Assembly (NCBI GenBank): GCA_032622095.1
Contig: CP136065.1
Span: 40,863,503 to 40,927,502 of the forward strand
Length of the DNA stretch: 64,000 nucleotides
Source of the DNA: Siphonodentalium dalli
Lineage: Eukaryota > Mollusca > Scaphopoda > Gadilida > Siphonodentaliidae
Direction: 5' to 3'
Below, in pieces: positions 58,780 through 64,000 of the stretch. Below the pieces are notes generated by a model, which saw only the letters and a program-made list of their open reading frames with translations, ran no database searches and was not told where the DNA came from. The first letter of the stretch is position 1; the number at the start of each line of letters is the position of its first letter. The translations under genes were made by a program, and so were the position numbers.

Positions 58780-60060
58780 AAACAACCCCACCAAAGCTGT
58801 GACCAAGTCTTTTCCATATTGTCGGGTGGGGGTATGGAAGAAGGCTGTCTGGCGATTTACATTTGACAAGTTGAACGATACACGGTATCAAATTGAGCGT
58901 ATATTACGATGGACTATCTCTATCGGGAGAGTCCTTGTCTAACCACATTCAGCACCTGGAAACCGAACTAAACATCTGTAAACAAACGCATTTAAGTTGT
59001 TGCACACCTGACGATCTCACGCCATTCTAAGTAAGTAGGTAATGCTTTATTCTCAGCCATTATTCACGGGACATGAGAAAAAATATATTTGCTAGTAAGC
59101 CAATCCTGAAAATTTAAAGTTTCGTTGCACCCCTCGCATGTTCCTTTCTGTATATCAAACTGACGCGCGTCATCTGTCGGTCACGATCATTCTAATCTGC
59201 GGTTGTAAAAGGGGTCAAAGGTGAATAAAAATCAATGGAGACTACTCTGAGATTATATATAAAATGTTGCTCCATCCTTAGTCGTATAGTGGGGCACTGA
59301 AAATGTATTTGGTTTTATTGATATCTAGTAGGTTTTACTAAATAAACGAAAATATATTTATGTAACAAATAGAACTTTCTTGGATAGCTGGTAACCCACA
59401 TGTGGAGTCAACCTATACTGGAACTAATGTTTAGTATCAAAAAGGTTTTGTACTTGTAGTACAATGTATTTTATTATATAAGTACACAAAGTATTGTGCT
59501 GGGTATGTACATGTAGCAACTGTAAGCAGCTTGTCCACATATCTGCCATCATTCCTTTTAACCATGGAGTGGGGATGCTGCTATGAGGAAAATTAGCATC
59601 TTAGAGCAACTTGTACATCACATGTCATAATACCTACGAACCATGATATGGAATATTGACGATTGCGATTTTTCTTATGACAGAATACATTGCCGTAGAT
59701 GTTTTTATCAAGTTCTATGCAATTATACCAACTGTAACACCTTTGAAGTTATTGAATTTGAATTGAAATACTTTCGGACCCCGACAGATGTAGATGTCTA
59801 TAATCAATTTAAATATCAATGCTTAATATAAGAAATGTGCTAACATGCGGACAATGAAGTCTCAAAATGTCTTGCAATGTACAATTTGATTGTGTTATAA
59901 TTATTAATACTTATCAATATGAAGCTAGTTATGACACACGTGGCTAAGGTACAAATACCCCCATGTTGTATACGCACTTGGCTTCTCTATTATATATTAC
60001 AGTATTGTGCTCATAAGATAATCTATCCTTAGCCATATATCTGCACCGAATCCCAAAGAT
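58780..60060. repeat. Segmental duplication, copy B
   Basis: Collinear with 53,250-54,480. It carries an extra ~50 bp near 59,255-59,290 relative to copy A and lacks a GTAGC-containing stretch. Ends at ATATCTGCACCGAATCCCA near 60,055. Confidence 0.85.
59643..59831 (+). CDS. Short conserved open frame B, paralogue of frame A
   Basis: 62 codons from ATG at 59,643 to TAA at 59,829-59,831. Shared with frame A: DDC, SY, CRR, NYTNCNT, EVI, ELKYFR versus DLKYFR, TDVDVYN and KYQ. The start differs because the DNA just before it has a 5-base length change, yet the downstream frame is retained. The peptide has no signal sequence or membrane segment. Product unknown. It is either a rapidly evolving small cysteine-containing protein, one exon of a larger duplicated gene, or a chance survivor of a recent duplication. 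Confidence 0.35.
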   Translation: MIWNIDDCDFSYDRIHCRRCFYQVLCNYTNCNTFEVIEFELKYFRTPTDVDVYNQFKYQCLI

Positions 60061-60191
60061 ACACCGATATAATATATGGATCAAGAAGATATGTTGTATG
60101 ATGGACAAAACAGACACGATGTACCAAAAAAGTATTCATGTGCGTTGCACGACCCCAGTGTATGATTACACATTGTGCACATCAACTGCAG

Positions 60192-60391
60192 TTTGTCTTG
60201 GAGAGTTGTTGTCCTTGCATGATAGTTTCATATTGTTTCCCAACAAAGTCAGCAATGATGTTCTTGGCAGGCAACTGAACACATTTCAACTTGCAGTGAC
60301 AGCTATTGGAGCTGCTTCGTTCAAGCAAGGTGCGACCGTGTTTCTATTAAGGTTGTCATACCAAGGGAATGTCCCCCGTGTGGTTCCAGGG
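60192..60391 (+). CDS. Weak internal-exon candidate, unrecognised
   Basis: An open frame (VCLGELLSLHDSFILF ... GAASFKQGATVFLLRL) runs from an acceptor-like AACTGCAG to GGTTCCAGG|GTGAGC, a good donor at about 60,391. The sequence is less AT-rich than its flanks. The frame is also open upstream to an ATG at 60,098. No family is recognised and no partner exon is seen. The TTAA MITE follows ~170 bp downstream. Confidence 0.22.
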
Positions 60392-60560
60392 TGAGCATAG
60401 TGACACGTGTTTATAGTCTACGACTTTGGAGATGTTCCAGAACAGAACTAATATTGGACGAACAGAAGTCTGAGGGGTGATGAGTAATAAATGAAAGCTG
60501 TAGCCTGAATTTAGGCCTCGTGTGTCAGGATATTACCTTAGATGTTGGAAGTGACATTAA

Positions 60561-60951
60561 CCCTTTACCCAACAGAGCGGCCCTGTGCCAATGCATTCTC
60601 TTATATATGCGAGTCGACCATAGGTCGCCTCGCATATATAAGAGAATGCATTGGCTTAACACATTAAAAATTATAAAATTGTTAAAGAATGTAAGAAAAA
60701 ATGGTAAAAAGTGTTAAAAAAAGATTTTTTTAGGCCAATGCATTCTCTTATATATGCGAGGCGACCTATGGTCGACTCTCATATATAAGAGAATGCATTG
60801 GCACAGGGCATAACTGTAACTATCACAATGTGGTCAAGGAGCCGGTTCCAATGATATCCATATTTGTATGGTTCTATTGAGACAGACCGAAGATATTTTA
60901 GGCTGTTGAAGCTTTATTTGGCCGGTTTTGGCCGTTTTGTTGGGTAAAGGG
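60561..60951. mobile_element. Complete TTAA-flanked MITE with two opposed hairpins (391 bp)
   Basis: Perfect TTAA at 60,557-60,560 and 60,952-60,955, and CCCTTTACCCAACA inverted ends. Hairpins are at 60,587-60,655 and 60,734-60,802. The unique arm containing GGCCGGTTTTGGCCG is at the right, so this copy is in reverse orientation to the one at 26,823-27,215. Its near identity with that copy suggests recent mobility. It sits next to the broken gag copy, whose recognisable sequence begins just after the right TTAA. Confidence 0.88.
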
Positions 60952-60955
60952 TTAA

Positions 60956-62520
60956 ACTCCAACTAGCAAACTAACTAGCCAAGGGTATGTCGCATGGAGG
61001 AAATGTCTCAACGGCAGAAGCTGTAACCATAACCTGCGCTTCGTGTTCTGAAACAGGAATAATACCAGTCGGTGTGTTGCTAGTGATATACTGACGAGCT
61101 TGGTTTGACTCAGTGTCTGAGTGCTAGCATCAACACACTTTTTTGTAGACACGATTACTGAGTATGTGACTTGTGGAATGGATGGTCGATGACCAACTAA
61201 TAGCTTAGCATCTATATGACAGATGCTTCTCAGCTTTACATCGTTGAATCTTGAACTCATAGTCCCAAATGGGACATGAGCGATCCATTGCAGCATGTGA
61301 ACCTTGGCACTGTGAACACTTTTTTAAGATTCGTACAATCCTTATGATCATTACCAGAAATAGAACATCGTGCACATATGGTTTATTTACTTTTACAATG
61401 TTTCTGGCCATACCCATGACATTTAAAACATCGCAATGGGTTTGGAACAATTGTGCTTAAATACCGCTTCATATACCAAACCTTCAATGTCTGTAGATGT
61501 TCACACCAGTTGATGGTCAGAAGATAACTATTGAGAGGAACGTTTAGTCCATCAACAGTTTTTGTAAATCTACGAATTCTGTAACTCCCTGTGCTGCCAA
61601 CTCCGCCAATATTTCTGATTCCGAAGAATCAGCTAAATCGCGAGCTACTATTCAATGTCTTGTGAGGAGTAACCAACACTGGTGACTGTCCAATAGTTGT
61701 TAACTGCAGCAGAGCATCAGATCAAACATTCTTTGAACATTCAATCAAAAGAGACCCACTGTTGGCCCAGTCCGAATATGTTTAACAAACATTCCAATTG
61801 TCCAGCAATGTTTTGTACGTTTTATCAATGACAACGATAGGCCTTTTCGTGTCTCGGTCGCAGCCAAGAACCAAATACCACAGCATCATTGGAATTTGAT
61901 GAGTCATCATTCTTATTAGCAATACGTATTTTGTTATTTGAGTTGCCACACGAAAAGCAAAAAATCGACAACCAGCAGCCGCCGTGGATTACCCTTCTAA
62001 TTCTGGTCGGGCCAAACACTGGTACATAGTTGACGCGGTGACACGTTGAGCCACTGCATATAGCAGCCTACCGATACCTCTCCAAAGTGAGACAGGCTTG
62101 AGCAATACAGGTTTCAACACTCAACAATCATCAGGACGAACACAAAAGATACAGGAGAGAAAGGAAATATTATACGTGAAAAAACAGAAAGCAATACTTC
62201 AAATATCAGACGATCAATACAGCATATAACAAACATTGAATCTGAAACACTGTGGAGAGGCGTGACAAGCCGATTTATTGAGCAGGGTCAACTCAACCAC
62301 CCGTCGCGAAGAGACGTAGGACCAAAGAGGACCATGAGTTCAGTCGCATCCGTAGGTCGATACCTTATGTGATATGGCGGCCCTAGTACCACAGAACTCC
62401 TACACCACACCTCACGGGATGCACCCACGGCAAAAAGGGTGCCACATTATGGGATTTGTACCCCGCAGTGGGCGGTAGCCTGTTTTACCCCACACGGAGA
62501 ACTCATAATCAACTTGTCAC
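60956..62520 (-). mobile_element. Degraded non-LTR retrotransposon fragment, copy 2
   Basis: Reverse-oriented homologue of 18,780-20,440. On the minus strand it starts with a leader (GTGTGGGGTAAAACAGGCTA, then CCCACTGCGGGG and CATCCCGTGAGGTG), continues through a gag-like ORF1, and stops at the border with the MITE, just after TASAVETFPP. It therefore ends earlier than copy 1. No ORF2. Confidence 0.72.
60960..62020 (-). pseudogene. Gag-like ORF1 with CCHC knuckles, broken (copy 2)
   Basis: Minus-strand landmarks: KNDDSS then SNDAV near 61,920-61,890; an APHKTLNSS-like region near 61,650; VPNPLRCFKC at about 61,430; a first knuckle CFKCHGYGQKHC; then an in-frame TAA where copy 1 has GAA; then ICARC..H..C; then frameshifts before the third knuckle. 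The tail TQTLSQTKLVS and TASAVETFPP has the frame intact where copy 1 lacks a T. The two copies are broken at different places, so they decayed independently. Confidence 0.75.
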
Positions 62521-64000
62521 GGAACCTTAAATATTTAGCACGTCCACACCAGTGCCATATAATGATTCGGTGCGGGTATGCGGTTTTGTCTTGAAAGCAA
62601 TTTCTTTTACTAAAAAATAGTGTTCACAGATTACCGCAAACTTGGTGTTTTGCTAATGATACGATCGCCGCATTATTTCGCTCGATTCGATTCGATGTGA
62701 TTCGGAATGATTATTCTGATTCGATTCGAAATCGGCTGTCCTGATTTGGCACCAGTTGCATTCTCATTACGGCAACAGACAACATTGCTTTTTCGCGATG
62801 ATACCAACGAAAGACCACACATTACAAATACTGTTGTGGACTGAGTTATACTATATAGACTACCGAAGCATTGCACGACTGATGAAACTGATCTAGCAAC
62901 ATTTTATATGTCGGACTTCATCTACGTGAATTCTCACTGACTTCTTTATTCCTCATGATACCATTTCGACATTCTGTAGCAGAGATAGCTACAAAGAATG
63001 CGCACTTACTTGGTTAAATGCGAATTTGATCCGTTTATATATACTATTTACATTATATACCGACGATCACTTAAGGGGGAGACGCACATTTTACATAAAT
63101 CACAGTAAATCCAGCCAGAAATGGCAAGTGATTTTCAACAAAGAATTTCTCTGGATCTATCTGGTGAACAATCTTGAATTGTACATATGATAATTTTCAT
63201 TATATATAGAATCAGAGCAATTATAAAGAGACAATAAAAATAATGGATTTTAATACATTTGAGAGGTTGAAAATATTTGTTTCGTTTCTGTCCCTTTAGG
63301 TACCGAGAACTGCCAGAAAAATTTATAATTTCAAACAACATGTCAACCATCAAATAGCTTATTGTCTTGACTCCATGAGAGGAGGCTTCATTTGTATCAT
63401 AATGTTGAGTTAGCTTTTTAATTGCATATTATAGCATCATACCCCATGTATTATAATGAGGAATAAAGCAGTCACAAATATGCCAGCCAATGAAAACAAA
63501 TGTTCAAATGTGGTGCTGTCCACTCAAGCAGGGAGCAATCAACAGAAATTAGGCCACAGTGTTAAGAGATATGGTGGTCAGATTTAACTTGGTTATGAAC
63601 CCATGACCCAGAACTCAACTGAGCCCAATTGTTCAATGACCAACAAGCATGGCATGAAAATTCTCAATAATAAAAAATTATTTATGGTAGTTGTCTTTCT
63701 GAATGAAAATAATCATTTAATTTCATGAATCAAGAAAAATTAAGTCCCTCTCATGATCTTCAGATATGATATCATGTATATATGAAATGCACTTTCGAAA
63801 AAAATCTGTTTTACAGTAGTTCTCGGTACCTGAACACAGTGAAATTTTAAAGAATTTTCATGTCATAAAAGTAAAGTAAATGAGATTATAAAAACCAAAT
63901 GTCCAATGGTTCTTATGTATGTTACCACAATAATCTCTTGTACAAAATTTCACAAAGATATTCCTGATAGATTTAGAGAAAATACATTTTGAAATACCAG
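62521..64000. other. Non-coding right end of the window
   Basis: AT-rich. An inverted pair, GGTACCGAGAACT at 63,299 and AGTTCTCGGTACC at 63,820, could mark a ~530-bp element, but its arms do not extend far. Near 62,680-62,730 there are ATTCGATTCGATG / GATTCGATTCG runs. No exon recognised. Confidence 0.5.

Noticed and set aside
58484-58891. 135-codon minus-strand frame
   Set aside because: It spans the boundary between the ATTATCTGCTTAT repeat and duplicated segment B. It shows no domain and has no counterpart in segment A.
63299-63832. Element bounded by inverted GGTACCGAGAACT words
   Set aside because: The inverted match is only about 13 bases and does not extend, so I left it as a remark.

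Overview
The window looks like repeat-rich nuclear DNA of a marine invertebrate. A mollusc or another lophotrochozoan is my best guess. It has split genes with GT donors, AT-rich non-coding DNA, many short inverted-repeat elements, CCHC gag-like and LINE remnants, and scattered ACATGTACATGT-type words. The species cannot be fixed from the sequence alone. There are no operons, no rRNA and no CRISPR; I recognised no tRNA.

Layout: (1) 1-12,879 is one uninterrupted array of a 27-bp unit, about 476 copies, open to the left of the window. It is organised into four large blocks that share the same rare variants. (2) 12,950-18,170 holds short inverted-repeat elements and a diverged ~47-bp minisatellite. 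(3) 18,780-20,440 is a broken non-LTR retrotransposon fragment with a gag-like ORF1 carrying three zinc knuckles. A second broken copy lies in opposite orientation at 60,956-62,520. (4) 26.8-28.0 kb contains the only confidently recognised host gene part: the first coding exon of a rhodopsin-class neuropeptide GPCR on the minus strand, ending at a consensus splice donor. A TTAA-flanked MITE sits in the intron that follows. (5) 28.4-50.9 kb is a mosaic of hairpin repeats, short tandem duplications, a decayed LINE 3' end (32.9-33.6 kb) and at least four interspersed families. (6) 51.0-53.05 kb holds three Helitron-like elements joined head to tail. (7) 53.1-60.06 kb is a locally duplicated region. 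Two 1.3-kb paralogous segments each keep a short cysteine-containing open frame, separated by a minisatellite and a three-copy tandem duplication. (8) 60.1-60.95 kb has a weak exon candidate and a full MITE copy. (9) 62.5-64 kb has no recognisable gene.

No genes here can be shown to work together. The most notable structures are the 27-bp array with higher-order blocks, the tandem Helitrons, and the TTAA MITE family built from two opposed 69-bp hairpins. The 1,000-codon-scale open frames in the array come from a repeat length divisible by three and are not annotated as genes.
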